The translations under genes and the position numbers were made by a program. Below are positions 48,801-57,500 of a stretch of DNA of 64,000 nt, piece after piece. Under the pieces are notes generated by a model. It was given only the letters and a program-made list of their open reading frames with translations, made no database searches and was not told the DNA's origin. This DNA is from Hirudo medicinalis (taxonomy: Eukaryota; Annelida; Clitellata; Hirudinida; Hirudinidae): the NCBI GenBank assembly GCA_011800805.1, contig MPNW01000142.1, forward strand, positions 87,981 through 151,980, given 5' to 3'. Positions within the stretch are counted from its first letter, which is position 1, and each line of letters begins with the position of its first letter.

Positions 48801-49665
48801 GTGTGTCCAACCATCCCAAATAAAAATATAATTACACCCAATCCAAAACCAAAAATAGCTATGAAGTACCCATTTTTTTATGATATCTCATACATTTAAT
48901 AACAATAACATGCGACTATAAAAGCAACACCCGCTTTTTGTAGTGTTCGCATCCTAGCCTGACAGGGAGGAGGCGGTTGTAGTAACTTCATATCTGATAC
49001 AGATACACAAGGCTCTCAAAACGTCGGCTAAATACAAATAAATACAAACAAGTAAAGAACCCTTACCAACTAGCTTCTCTTCAATTATTTCTCTTTCATT
49101 TTCTTCAATCCTTGTAATAATTTCTTCTATAATTGTTTGCCTTCCATACTTTTGCATTTCCACCTGAGAATGTTCGGACTCAGAAATTCTCTCAACAGTA
49201 AGAGAGGAGAAATCTGCTTCTTTGTCTGATAGTTTATCCACTGGAAATAAAATAATCGAATAATACATGATCTATACGACATTGATAAAAATAACAATGA
49301 TTTTTATAAATTAAGTTGAAAATAATCTGCTTACTTTTGATAGCCAAATAAGTCATTGTTGAAGCCAGGCCTTCGCTGTTCTCCGCTCGACACTGGTACA
49401 AACCCTCGTCTGCGAGGGTTAAATTTTTTATCGCCAACGTGACGACGCCGCGGTTGGGGTCGAAGTCTACGTCGTATCTCGAGTCGCCGGAGATTTCAAG
49501 GTCATCTTTATACCATTTGATCTTTGGGATTGGATAGCCAATAACTTTGCACTCGAATTTTTGTGTCTCACCCAGCGACGCTCCCACGCGATCCATCGTT
49601 CGCTTGTCTTTTGCGTTACCTTTGAGTAAAACGTTGTATTCATCATCAAACTTTCTCTTCCCCAT
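14650..49665 (-). CDS. Giant obscurin/UNC-89-class muscle protein: Ig, FN3, SH3, RhoGEF and two kinase domains
   Basis: Exons on the minus strand run almost without interruption from an ATG at 49665 (MGKRKFDDEYNVLLKG) to a stop at 14650-14652 (ending RAMSQRLK). Domain order: Ig-Ig, about 27 FN3, Lys/Glu-rich repeat with assembly gap, about 7 Ig, 2 SH3-like, DH-PH, 5 Ig, 3 FN3, 2 Ig, kinase 1, linker, Ig-FN3, Ser-rich linker, kinase 2. SH3-DH-PH plus the Ig-Ig-kinase...Ig-FN3-kinase tail is the signature of obscurin/UNC-89, which links myosin M-lines to sarcoplasmic reticulum and signals through Rho and kinase activity. Roughly 6,500 residues are visible outside the gap. Most modules are single exons, with phase-1 borders where checked. 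Oddities: a very long FN3 array, two SH3-like domains, a degenerate second kinase, and RhoGEF placed mid-protein rather than N-terminal as in nematode UNC-89. It could be two genes or use internal promoters (for instance before SH3), though no break in frame was found outside the gap. Confidence 0.88.
14868..16408 (-). other. Kinase 2 of obscurin-like protein, predicted pseudokinase
   Basis: Exons carry the N-lobe (about 16408-16100, SGRFSVIFDV with Lys in LVGKVTEYD), the catalytic loop exon (about 15960-15775) and the C-lobe (SGVSPFYSF near 15560, KNP-K-SRLTIEECLEHKW joined across 15435/15000). The loop that is normally HRDLKPEN reads YLNLQPEN, so the catalytic Asp is Asn and the Lys is Gln. 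The DFG motif reads DFALAH. The ATP-binding Lys appears kept. The domain is therefore predicted to be catalytically dead or very weak and to act as a scaffold. It is followed by a short acidic tail with DLAEDEDEYF before the stop. Confidence 0.82.
15140..15324. mobile_element. Small hAT-like MITE (about 169 bp) inside kinase 2 intron
   Basis: Element 15148-15316 starts CACGGCTGCCGATAG and ends in CTCGGCAGCACTA, giving imperfect terminal inverted repeats around GCTGCCGA. It is flanked by TTTGTAAT and GTTGTAAT, a near-perfect 8-bp target duplication as made by hAT transposases. The interior is GGGCCCC-rich at both ends and has no coding capacity. Confidence 0.6.
16600..16866 (-). other. Ser/Pro/Thr-rich linker exon between FN3 and kinase 2
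   Basis: The exon encodes a low-complexity segment with RPSPEHSPVSSRSTSPEPR and acidic residues, leading into FLSKIWQ before kinase 2. The SP/TP sites suggest proline-directed phosphorylation. This is a flexible interkinase linker by position and composition. Confidence 0.65.
17065..17898 (-). other. Ig-FN3 pair preceding kinase 2
   Basis: The Ig domain (about 17898-17610) has CTLKAVV, ITWFRNDE and DFGVYKCVARNKYG, i.e. the two Cys, the Trp and the D-x-G-x-Y-x-C signature. The FN3 domain, split over two exons (about 17480-17345 and 17235-17065), has GQPSRPGRP, MIWESPESDG and YRFRINAINKFGQSPYS. An Ig-FN3 unit just before the second kinase is conserved in obscurin and UNC-89. Confidence 0.85.
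17898..18745 (-). other. Interkinase acidic/Arg-rich linker
   Basis: Exons at about 18745-18570 and 18340-17940 encode no recognised fold. The first is Ser/Asp-rich. The second carries an acidic aromatic patch (WGRDYEDEDVWYEYPSEY) followed by a basic Arg/Ser patch (RYRRASSSSYVPHGHPSRRS) that offers basophilic kinase sites. In this position obscurin-class proteins have long disordered regions that bind LIM and other partners; which partners apply here is unknown. Confidence 0.65.
18818..18846. repeat. (TTA)n microsatellite
   Basis: About ten TTA/ATT units in the intron that follows the kinase 1 C-lobe exons. Confidence 0.85.
18880..20345 (-). other. Kinase 1 of obscurin-like protein, catalytic residues intact
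   Basis: Five or more exons encode a complete MLCK/titin-type kinase. The glycine loop is GRGSYGIVKRV, the ATP Lys is in YACKFM, the alpha-C Glu is in ELAQELEIL, the hinge follows LAIIMEM, and the catalytic loop is LHLDLKPEN (HLD replacing HRD, as usual in this class), with the Asp and Lys kept. Metal binding is DFGFAK, the activation loop ends VTPEFCSPEI, then SDMWNIGIVTYILL, SGISPFHKETY and the C-lobe RRLLQVDSKKRMTAKEALSH. It is predicted active, unlike kinase 2. Confidence 0.88.
20440..21678 (-). other. Two Ig domains preceding kinase 1
   Basis: The first Ig is split over exons about 21678-21550 (IPEFVGPEDELLYGIEGRP, ITWYFHNQR) and 21325-21165 (LKLTVLDFSFSDVGDYKAEV). It lacks the usual second Cys. 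The second Ig (about 20725-20440) has GKLECRVHGIPYP, a Phe in place of the core Trp (IQFKKDW), and DEGVYECVAENVAGR. The intervening intron holds AT-rich direct repeats (AACAATATTA with TTAATTAACAATTAACCAT, near 20820-20880 and 21003-21058). Confidence 0.83.
22170..23850 (-). other. Three FN3 domains between the Ig run and kinase 1
   Basis: FN3 units are split over several exons. The first (about 23760-23390) has TITITWHSSV and YRVRAENEFGVSDPSM. The second (about 22915-22670) has ISWHPAEFAENV and FRVRAGNEYGISDPSL. The third (about 22590-22180) has LLKWKPSSVPQYAAQTD and YFRIRAANEFGIAEPS. A Lys/Pro-rich linker (EKLPPKTPREKPN) sits between units one and two. The three share the unusual NE(F/Y)G(I/V)(S/A)(D/E)PS ending, so they probably arose by local duplication. 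Confidence 0.8.
24030..26050 (-). other. Five Ig domains following the PH domain
   Basis: Ig units are at about 26010-25700 (VKFRCKIESQPLPEVTWC), 25605-25245 (AMFTCRITGKPIPSLKW, DEGVYECRASNKAG), 25165-24880 (IRWYHDDKEI, HSGRYTCQLENELGK), 24880-24530 (VKFICHYQGYPEPLATWYH, DAGLYTCVLKNQAGE) and 24460-24030 (ARFYCTAVGKPVPKVQWY, DSGCYQCTLTNSGG). Most are split by one intron inside the domain. They are typical I-set modules of muscle giant proteins. Confidence 0.85.
26050..27430 (-). other. RhoGEF (DH-PH) cassette
   Basis: DH helices span exons near 27430-27245 (DPEYIKDL-like start, IPEIYNFHKEF), 26985-26910 (FERELNNIEDDYDELANVF), 26845-26755 (HFQHYVSYLKNQ) and 26700-26415 (CLKRPAQRLNEYILLLKDI, the conserved K-R-P-x-Q-R-x-x-x-Y-x-L-L-L-K helix). 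PH follows over 26350-26210 (RHVFLFRDNLIFTKKK) and 26133-26050 (PIYIQARSPLIKDAWCDAL, with the C-terminal helix Trp). The key DH residues are kept, so exchange activity on a Rho-family GTPase is expected; the substrate cannot be read from sequence. Confidence 0.85.
27480..27690. repeat. (TA)n/(CA)n low-complexity intron sequence
   Basis: Runs of ACACACACAC, TATATATA and GATATATA-type units occupy the intron between the second SH3-like exon and the first DH exon. A repeated phrase (CATTTTGATTGGATAA) occurs twice, at about 27603-27618 and 27635-27650. Confidence 0.8.
27945..28811 (-). other. Tandem SH3-like domains
   Basis: The first unit, over exons 28811-28630 and about 28360-28260, has LLHDYDFKDRNTRLRKGDVI, YWLVRPE and YLPNKYL, matching the SH3 ALYDY, GD-x-I, W and P-x-x-Y positions. 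The second unit (about 28190-27945) has LFLNDNDLLEVLDKKSSDRW and EGWVPSNIL, again SH3-like, but without a clear ALYDY motif. Obscurin/UNC-89 proteins normally carry one SH3 before DH-PH, so two is unusual. A charged stretch (FDEDREVLYYSSDDDF) separates them. Confidence 0.72.
28450..28545. repeat. Compound trinucleotide microsatellite (GAT/AAC/AAT)n
   Basis: A run of GAT units, then AAC units, then AAT units lies in the intron that interrupts the first SH3-like domain. Confidence 0.9.
28900..32530 (-). other. About seven Ig-like domains and an insert before SH3
   Basis: Modules are recognised at about 32500-32240, 32215-31880 (split), 31766-31400 (split; VCWLKDG, DAGVYTCKIENDVE), 31030-30708 (IKVKWYKNK, DDIGNYALKVV), 30653-29760 (split in three), 29730-29400 (IQLTCKISGEPFPDV, DAGIYQFVASNDRG) and 29370-28900 (NASWFKDG, SGEYTCVISNPYG). 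Several lack the core Trp or a Cys, so they are divergent I-set folds. A non-Ig insert of about 110 residues, rich in Ala/Ile/Pro (near 31390-31040), lies after the third. These exons link the FN3 array and the SH3-RhoGEF section in one frame. Confidence 0.75.
30185..30262 (+). repeat. tRNA-like sequence (pseudogene or SINE head) in intron
   Basis: It contains an A-box-like AACCAAGTGGTTAAGGC and, about 30 bases on, a B-box-like GGAGTTCAAATCTT, with a C/G stem between. The acceptor ends do not pair clearly, so a functional tRNA is unlikely. It resembles Leu/Ser-type tRNA heads that seed SINEs and differs from the SINE family described elsewhere in the window. Confidence 0.45.
32698..33985 (-). 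other. Lys/Glu/Pro-rich repeat exons around an assembly gap
   Basis: Exon 33935-33985 ends QKRDTPKPNE and is followed by a GTGACTGG donor. Exon 32698-32831, cut by the gap on its 5' side, ends KKKKKKPVQKKDAPKPDE with the same donor. The introns after both exons are also similar. The unit looks like a charged PEVK-like spring or linker repeat, and more copies probably lie in the gap. Confidence 0.75.
32832..33812. other. Assembly gap (981 N)
   Basis: All bases are N. The flanks are near-identical copies of one exon-intron unit, so the assembler probably failed on a tandem repeat. The N length need not equal the true gap size. Confidence 0.99.
34150..36262 (-). other. Last two FN3 domains of the long array, split by a large intron
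   Basis: FN3-26 (about 36262-36018) has IKWEPPMYDLESPV and YAIRIYAENE and continues with exon 35872-35765. A short charged exon (about 34768-34722, EDMKKRLDSEIKEAE) follows. FN3-27 (about 34544-34325 and 34270-34150) has TLGWLPPENTGNCP and YSFRIYAENEVGVS. The large intron between 35765 and 34768 contains a transposable element. Confidence 0.78.
34813..35755. mobile_element. Non-autonomous DNA transposon with TIRs and 10-bp target duplication
   Basis: The element 34823-35745 begins TAAAAGGGTCAAATCAAATG and its reversed end begins CTTCTGGCTCAGATTAAATG; both continue AACTCA. After diverged stretches both inner arms read CACAAAAGTAT. CAGAATGTTA flanks both sides, at 34813-34822 and 35746-35755, as a perfect target duplication. 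The interior has no coding potential but holds a direct repeat of about 190 bp offset by 434 bp (35001-35180 and 35435-35625, both containing TTTTTCTG-AAATCAGCCACACATAATG-type sequence). A 9-10 bp duplication suggests a Mutator-like transposase, though the family is not certain. Confidence 0.78.
36320..48308 (-). other. Array of about 25 FN3 domains, mostly one domain per exon
   Basis: Each exon of about 300 nt encodes one FN3 domain, with a P-x-x-P-x-x-L start, a core W and an RV-x-x-x-N-x-x-G end. Starts are near 48308, 47698, 47157, 46656, 46232 (split), 45649 (split), 45016, 44637, 44250, 43753, 43389, 43002, 42623, 42077, 41651, 41250, 40585, 40197, 39808, 39062, 38286, 37757, 37380, 37012 (divergent) and 36610. 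From domain 7 two types alternate. Type A has DGG-SPI and ends like EPICCKKP. Type B has FIDFKEDKD, GRVDG and FRVRGKN-AG. Borders are phase 1 at both ends where checked, so modules can be added or skipped without a frameshift. In titin such arrays bind the myosin filament, and a thick-filament role is inferred. Confidence 0.85.
37820..37955 (+). repeat. tRNA-derived SINE, copy B (in FN3-array intron)
   Basis: The tRNA-like head has an A-box GATTAGCTCAGAGGG; the tail is CTTGGGAAGGGGCATTACAT followed by AAATGG, matching the other two copies. It is inserted antisense in the intron between FN3-21 and FN3-22. Confidence 0.72.
48409..49665 (-). other. N-terminal Ig domains and helical linker of the obscurin-like protein
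   Basis: Exon 49335-49665 holds the putative start and the first Ig (QKFECKVIGYPIPKIKWY, DEGLYQCRAENSEG). Exon 49067-49240 is a highly charged helical linker (IIEEIITRIEENEREIIEEK). Exon 48409-48693 holds the second Ig (LEVNVSGCPTPNVSWYHG, DGGSYKVKAENSVG), which lacks the second Cys. An additional upstream coding exon cannot be excluded, because the ATG is preceded only by T/A-rich sequence. Confidence 0.75.
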
Positions 49666-52600
49666 AAGATAAACTTTTTTTTTCTCAACACGTTATCTAG
49701 TTATTACATCCTATTTTGTTTATAATATTAACCTCGGGTATAGCTAATGTGATGCGAATTGTATTAAATAATTACTTTATATTACTGCGAATGTTTCACG
49801 TCTCGTAAAATTAAGCGAGCTTGCTTCAATCTAAAGCGAAATTAAAGAGCTAGTTGAGACCAAGTTTCAATATATTCAATATGCAATAGTGCAGAAGTAT
49901 GTCTGATCCATCATCAGACATGGAGCAGACGCGGTTCTGGAATTGCGTATGTTTCCACTTAATCCGCCTACGGTAAATACTGCAGACCACAACAGCGAGG
50001 AGGTAAATACTTTTCCATCAATGCAGCTTTCAGGAATAGCTTTGATGGGTTGGAGCACATGTATCTCAGTCGCAATTTTTAAACTTGCGGACGGTTATTT
50101 ACTGATTTCGGTATAGATCTTGTTTATATACCAAAGTTGGTAACCATGGAGATACTGCTCCGTTGAAACGTATTCTTTTAAACGTTCATATCGGACGTTT
50201 GAAGCACGCATGGCGTCAAAATATTATTTAAAAACTTATGATTTCCTCTCATGGGAATCTCAATGGCGCTTTCGGACAAATCCAAAATTAAAATATTTAT
50301 TTTAATTGTATTACTATTTTCATATTAAATTAAATTTATGAACATTAATTTCTTAATTAATTCCAATTCAACACAAATTTATTCTAGCAAAAATATATTC
50401 GTAATAAATTTAAATTATTATAAAAAAAAAGTATACTAAATTTTATAACAATTGCTTAATGTTTAGAATTTAATATTTTAAATTAAATTAATATTTTAAA
50501 TTAAATAACTTTTAGTAGGCAACCGTAATTGGGCAAGTATAATTCATATTTAATGTAGCATGTGAAGGTCATGAGATTGGTTCAAATGTCAAACTTGTAA
50601 AAGTTGCTCAAACCTTTACCCACGTTCTGCTTTACGAATTTGCAGCAATTGTAGTCGGGAAGCTCGAGTTCGTATATGTACTGTTTATTGCAAACGAGAT
50701 CTCCAGTCATGGAATTTGTTTCGCACATGATATTAATAATGTCGACTACTACGGCGATGATCGAAACACAACAATAAAGTATTTTAAAATAAATAAAGTT
50801 TACATAATTGCGTGAACCTAGTTAAAATGGCATTCTTCGAAATCAACAATGAGTATCGAGGTATCGATATTTCTCGATATTTGCCGGTGATAACAGACGT
50901 AGCATCCTGTCAATCAAGTGAACGCATCGCTCGTATTCTGCGGTATTTGCATCTCGTGCAGCTTAACTGATAACTTGGAATTTTCATGAAAGCATTCAAC
51001 TTTTATTTGGGTCACTTTGTTCACAATCTTATTACTTCGACAATTTCACGAATAAACCATTTTTATAAATTGTGATAGATTTAATTAGTAAATTGGTTAC
51101 GTGTTTGTGCTGGATTAAACCGTAAATAAATTCATTTGCATACTTCAAGTACATCTAACGTGAATTGATGCATTACTAGATCACTATGTTAATTAAATTA
51201 CTAAATATTATAAGCATTGCTTGTCATTAAAACATTCTATCAAGGTTTTAAGAAGTCCTAGATCCAAGATTTTTTTTTTAGAGAGAGATGCAGGTACTGT
51301 CAGAAATTAACTCTGCGTTTCTTGGTCGGTTGCACATTTCATTCGTAAGCAAAACGTCTGTGGATTTACTGTTTCCACGCTCATCTAACAAATTTTTGTT
51401 ATGCTTCTTCTCATCTCCTTTCAGCAGCTCCTAGACTTAATTTATATTTTTACAAGCTAATTGGATTGCATTACAAAAAAGGAATCTATAATATTCGAGA
51501 ATGGTGATATTGGTAAGTTTTAGTAGTAATAAACTAGCTGCAATAAAACTAGTTTTTTTTATAAAGGAAGCCAGGTGTGTTTCAGGTAAATATGAACTAA
51601 AATATTTTGAGAAAAATTTAATGTCCTGAAAAATTTCAAAACAATATCTAACTTCTAATGCTGATTTAAATGGTAAATGGGAAAATAAATGATATTAACT
51701 AGTCACTGCTTACTAATTTAGAATGACGCGTCAATTTAATTCTGTACCCGAACATCAATTATCTAAGCAGCCACCCTTTAGAGTTATCCAACTCCAGGAT
51801 ATTTGTGGTTATTATCGGGGAGGAGACGTCAAGGTATTGTTAAGATGTTTATTAGCATTAATTGAATCGATAAAACAGCGATTAAATGTCGTATTGTTAA
51901 ATTGTTGATCTGATAAAGTTGTCGCCTACCTGCTACTAACAGAAGTTCCAAGTCTGGGCAACGTCAGCTGTCATGTAAAAAAAAAACGAAAGGCCGCGAA
52001 AACTGAGGACTGCCTAACTCGTGCTGGGAAAGAAAGTCTTAATTTCTCTTAAATACGTTTCCAGTAAACATCGGAGTTATGTGCTGCTCAAACAACTGGC
52101 ATTTCTGCAGCAGCTTTGCAAGTTTTAGCCGTGAATCACGAAAATATACCAAATACAGTAAAAGCCGCTAAATTTGGACAAATTTTAGACCTTATTTTAA
52201 CCATTCAGCTCTATTTGTCGTGAATTAAATTAGATGAAGGAACACAAATGTCATCGGTGGATTTAAAATTCTTCCATAATGTTCGTTTCTTCACGACCTA
52301 CGCCGACATGCCTTTATTCTTATTTTGCTGAATGAACAGCAAATGTGTCGTTTATTAAATTTTTCGCTTCATTCGTCCTCAATTTTTGTGTGTGTGAATA
52401 ACATCAAAGTTTATTGAAAATTAATCCACCTGTTTCAAGTATAAAAGGTATTATTCATTAACGTGAAATCATAAAAGTCTTTCTTTGAGTTAAGGGCCTT
52501 TACAAAAAAAAAACACAACTATTTCCAGGTTTTATTTGCAGCTGCTACCCAAGTGATGTTAGTGACTAAAGATGTCCGCAATATAATATTTTCAGGTCTA

Positions 52601-54567
52601 CAATAAGTTCAACGGTTTTCATGATTAAAAAGAGCGGAGAAAAAACATTTTTCATTTGAAATGTTTATGGAAGGTTCACTTATGAATGCTAATGACAGCA
52701 TATTATATATTCTGTAAAATTATGTTGTCACTGTTACATTTCTTTCCAAATACAATCTTTAGACATTAACTTAACTTAAACGTTGTGTTAATCGAAATAA
52801 TTCATAGTATTGCTTCATATGTCACGGGTTCCCAGTCAAGAGAAGGATTAATTGTAGTAAGTCAGAGCGGCTGAATCACTTCACCTAGGCTAATTCCTCA
52901 TTTATCACTTAACCATCTAATAGTGTTGACATAGTTTTGATTATTAGATTTAGAATGTAAATAACTACAACAAAGAAAAAGTAAAAATCAGTTACATTAT
53001 TTAATTTTGCAAATAATGGAAAACAAATGATACATTTTTAGCGAACGAAATGTGTAAATGCTTGTGATCCTTACATCAAATCGAGGCCTTTTTTATTTCG
53101 ACGTTTTATCAATCAAGACTCAAGAACCATAAATTTGGCTTGGAGCTAAGTTTATAAATTATTCTTTACTGTCTTAAAAGTTGCAAAATAAAGTATTAGA
53201 CATTATAAAGCAATTTAGTAAATGTCGACATAAAACCAAGCACAACCGTTGAAAGTTCAAGTGCCAGAGTCTAAAGTGCAAGTACACTGCAAGTTCAGTA
53301 GGCAACAATTAATGCTAATAAATCGTGTAATAAATTTTTAATTTTATTGATGTTACATCAAATCTTTGAAGATTCGAGTAGAGTACCTTAAATCAGAAAA
53401 TTAATAACTTAACTGGGTTCTTATACTAGCATTTTATGCAAAAGTAACGCAAGTAGTACAAGAACGAGTACAAGAAAATGTGTAATAGAGGAGCTATGTC
53501 TTAATAAGTGGCTCATCAATATCAAGTGCAGATAATATATCTACTAGATACACTGATTTGTATTTTATTCATAAATCCCTCATATCTTGAATTTTTAAAT
53601 ATCGAAATTTATATCCAACATAACTTTATTCTTAAAATTATTAAAACAAATAAATCAAGACATATAGGTTTAATTGGAGTATTCTGATCATAGTCTTTTT
53701 AATATTCCACTCTTTTCAAAATTTAATGATCAATGTAAACAAATACTTATATGTGTCGCGTTTGTTTGTTTTCATGGTGAAGTTAAATTTTGTCATTGAT
53801 GGCGCAAAGTAATAGTGAGTATGAAACAACATTAGGAGAGCAAAAAGCTTCGGGTCTATTTAATGCTGCAAACCTCATTTATTATGAGTTTCAACTAGAA
53901 CATATAATCTAGGGACTGCTTAGCTTGCTTTGATTTAAAATCATCAACTTTAAACCAACGTAACGATCATCACAATCGTTCTCTTTAAAATAGAATATCA
54001 TATCAGTTTTCATAATAATGTTGAAAATAGTGCTTGTGCCTGAGAGCATAAAGCTAGCAATGGCTAGCCAGGATTTTAAAATTGGTCGAGGTGGGGGGGG
54101 GGCAAATTTTTTTTATGTATACATAAATATTACAACAGTAAAGTGAGTGCTAAGTGGCAAACAATTAATTTCACATTAAAGACAAAGCAAGGACTTTAAG
54201 TAATTTAGTTAATGAAACTTATAATATGTAATAAATATTGATGTCAGAAGCTTTCCTAATCTTACTGAAGCTGCCTTATGATCACTATATTATTTAAGAA
54301 TTACTATTATTTATGAATTGTGTGGATTTAGAAAAATATCAAGGGGTAAAGGGACATTCTCGCAGATTGAGAATTATTGCCACAGCTTGTACATAATTGT
54401 GTTGGATAAGAGCTTGTGGATATATTACAGGGGGTTGTTATCTTTAGAATACCAATGTGATTTGTCACTATTTTTATCTGGGATTTCTAACGATAAATAA
54501 GCTTTATTACATAATATATCTAATTTAAAAACTTTTATTATTAGTTGTTGCAGGCAACCAATGCCAG
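49666..54567. other. Long intergenic region between divergent genes
   Basis: Nothing coding is supported in these 4.9 kb. A short open frame at 51723-51908 has no recognisable motif. A G-run (about 54091-54101) next to a T-run resembles the debris seen in decayed repeats. The region should hold the promoter and any upstream non-coding exons of the obscurin-like gene (minus) and of the coiled-coil gene (plus). Confidence 0.45.
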
Positions 54568-57500
54568 ATGTTACTCTTGGTCACTGAAGGAAACCAATCA
54601 GCTGATCAGATGAATAGTGAGGGCCATACTAAATTGATGAATGTAGAAAGTCCAATTCATTCCAGGAGTAAGGAAACCAGTGGAAATGCAATTAGTTTTT
54701 ACAATGGAAAAGGAGAAGTAGAGAATGGTGTTCTGTTGTCAGACTATCATTTCTTTGTTAATGAAAACAACGAGGTGAGAAGCTCACTTGAGTCAAATAA
54801 TATTAACAATATTTTGTATTAGTATGTGTTGTATAAGCCATACATTTCAAGTCATGAAATTGAGTTATAGATTTGTAGCAATTTACAAATTATTTAAAAC
54901 TTTTTGCAGGTGTTTACTGTGCCTCCTGGTGCGATTGTTCAAGGTAGGTTTAAGGTCAGTCATAATTACCACAAAAAGTCTGAAGCAATATTGGAGGTCA
55001 GTTTGTTGAGTTTGCAAGGGTAATTGATGTAAGGATTAAGGAAATAAAGAATTGGATGGCAATGCCTGTTATAATTTCATGTTGAAGGATGCAAATCCAT
55101 CAAGGAATCAAGATCCTTGTAGTTTCTTCAATATATTTTTTGTGTTCATTATTTTTAATCAAGTTGTAACCTTCTCAAAGTTAATGTTTTGGAAAGCCAT
55201 CTTGTTTTTTATTAAATTCGTTTTTAATTTTTTTTTTGCAAATGCCCATTTCAACAATACAATTTGTTGTAAACATTTCAATAGCATAATTTGTTGCAAA
55301 CTTGAATGAATTATTGAATTATGTTAATTTAAATGGCAATCCTTAATGGGTCAAATGAGATATTGTTATAAATATTGAGATATTGTCAATAAGGGTTATT
55401 AACAGTCTTGTTTTCAGGAATCCACCGTCGAAACACCGCAAGAGAATGCCGAAGTGCCGACCACATCAGGTATTTGCGGCCAGCCAATAGTTGACATTCT
55501 GTAATTAACTCCTGCTTAAATAATATTTGCATTAGGTTGTATTGATAAGTAGCTAACAACCAGAGATATGATGTGGGAAATGACAAATGTTCTCCTGATT
55601 TTTTATCCTAAATCATGAGACCTCAACTTCTTTAACTTTGAGATTACAAGCCAAAACAAGATCATCAACTGGTTTTTAGAAAAACTTTGAGAAATGCTTT
55701 GTCCCCATCCTAATTGATGTCCTTGCTTATAATGCATGCTGAGAAGTAATAAATTTAATACTTTATATTAACATTCCATTCTGTTTTGAACATTATTAAT
55801 TTTCAATCTGAAACATTGGTTATTATAATCAATTAATTGTATATTAATTCAAGATGCCTCAGGCTTCCCTAGTAGTACCAATGATTCCAATGAAATGGAA
55901 TTCACTCCAATGGAGGACATTGAGTTGGAGGAAGAGGTTGTCAGTAATTCAGAACTCAGAGATTTGAAGCCCACTCCTTCCAAAACATGGGAACAAAGGC
56001 AAACAGTACTCAAAGGTTCAAGCACTGGAGACAATAAACATGCCAGTCAGTCTGGTAGGATCAGAAGAAAGAAGAGATCTCTTCCTGGGCAACTCGCAGG
56101 TACATTTATTTGTAAAAATTGCTTTAAACATGCTTTCATTAGTGTACTCCATTTAAACTTCATAGCATTCTAAAACGACAAAATTAAAACAACTAAAATA
56201 TATTTTTGTCAACTCCTAGGGATGAGTGAAAAGAATGGAAGTGAGTCGACAGACATCCAAGGTAGCATAGTTAATAGCAACCAGGTATATTGGTCTGAAT
56301 TTGTACTTGGCTTTATTTTTTGTGCTTTAAATATCACAATAAAATATGAAGAAGCTACAATCACCCGACCATTTATATTGCACCCCTACCCGAGAGCATT
56401 CCTCGTCGAGCAGGCCATGTTGCAAACATCACAAACGACGACCTTTGCTATAATTGCCGCAAGCAGCGATAGGACCCATTGAGCTAACCTGCAACGACAA
56501 CCGAGAATTTAATTTTTCAATCTTTTACAGATTTATAAACTCATAGAAATAGCAGAGGTTGAGTTATTTGCTGATCACCCGCAGAGTAGTTCGAAAGAGT
56601 TTCCTTGTCAGAAAGAAATAACTGCAGACCTTTCACCTCAAATGAGGGACTGTCTTGAAAATAATGAAGTCACATCTTGCTCTGTGGAGGAGGAAATCAC
56701 AATTGATTTGAATAGTGGGTTGATTATATTATATATTATCATCATTTTTTTATATTGTATTATTTGTAGAATCCTTGAATGACCAAAGAATGCCATCACC
56801 TTTAGCTAGCTCTAGTTCATCTAATGAACACTTTATAAAATGCTTTTTGATGGAAATTATTGATCACGTGGCCGAGAGTTTGCCTAAATGTCCCACCACT
56901 CCTTCAAGCAACGAGGCCATCAGTTCATCCCAGCCATTTATTACGTCCAGCCTTATTAATGATTCTCCAAAGACTGCCTTGGAAGATGCTCCATCAAGTG
57001 AGGCTTCTATCGAAACAAGCGAGCCAAGTTGTCAACAATGTGAAGGAACTGGTCCTGTTAAGTCCTCTTTCAAAGTTCATGATCATCATGACAAAGGTCA
57101 GACTGATTCACTTTTGTCTGACATGCAGAGAGAAAGCTCACCATCTTCATCTAGTGATGTCAGTCCAAATAATGTTTCCATCCAAGCACCACACTCTAGC
57201 ATGCTCCCTCAAGACAAGAGTTATGAGAACGACCCATGTGAAGTCAACACTGCTAAAGACTCTTGTGACTTTAAAGATGGTCTCGAAGCAGGGATGACTC
57301 AAGACTCGGTTTCATTTGTGGCAGAAGTTGCTGATGCAAAACTAAATGACATTCAAGTCAGCAAGCGAGAAATGGTCGATAAAAGTGTTCAAGTGCTGCT
57401 TTCCAACTTCAAGGTCATTAGAGTCACTCATGACTGGCAAATGTCTAATAACAATGGAAAAAATGAGATGCTTATGACCAGAGACATTACAAGGCAGAGG

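Noticed and set aside
51723..51908. Short open frame in the long intergenic region, considered as a first exon of the coiled-coil gene
   Set aside because: It has no recognisable motif and no donor site leading in frame to the exon at 54568, and many chance frames of this length occur in the window.
54910..54943. Possible 34-nt exon of the coiled-coil gene (VFTVPPGAIVQ)
   Set aside because: It has acceptor and donor sites, but including it breaks the phase of the next exon. Skipping it gives a consistent frame through to the stop.
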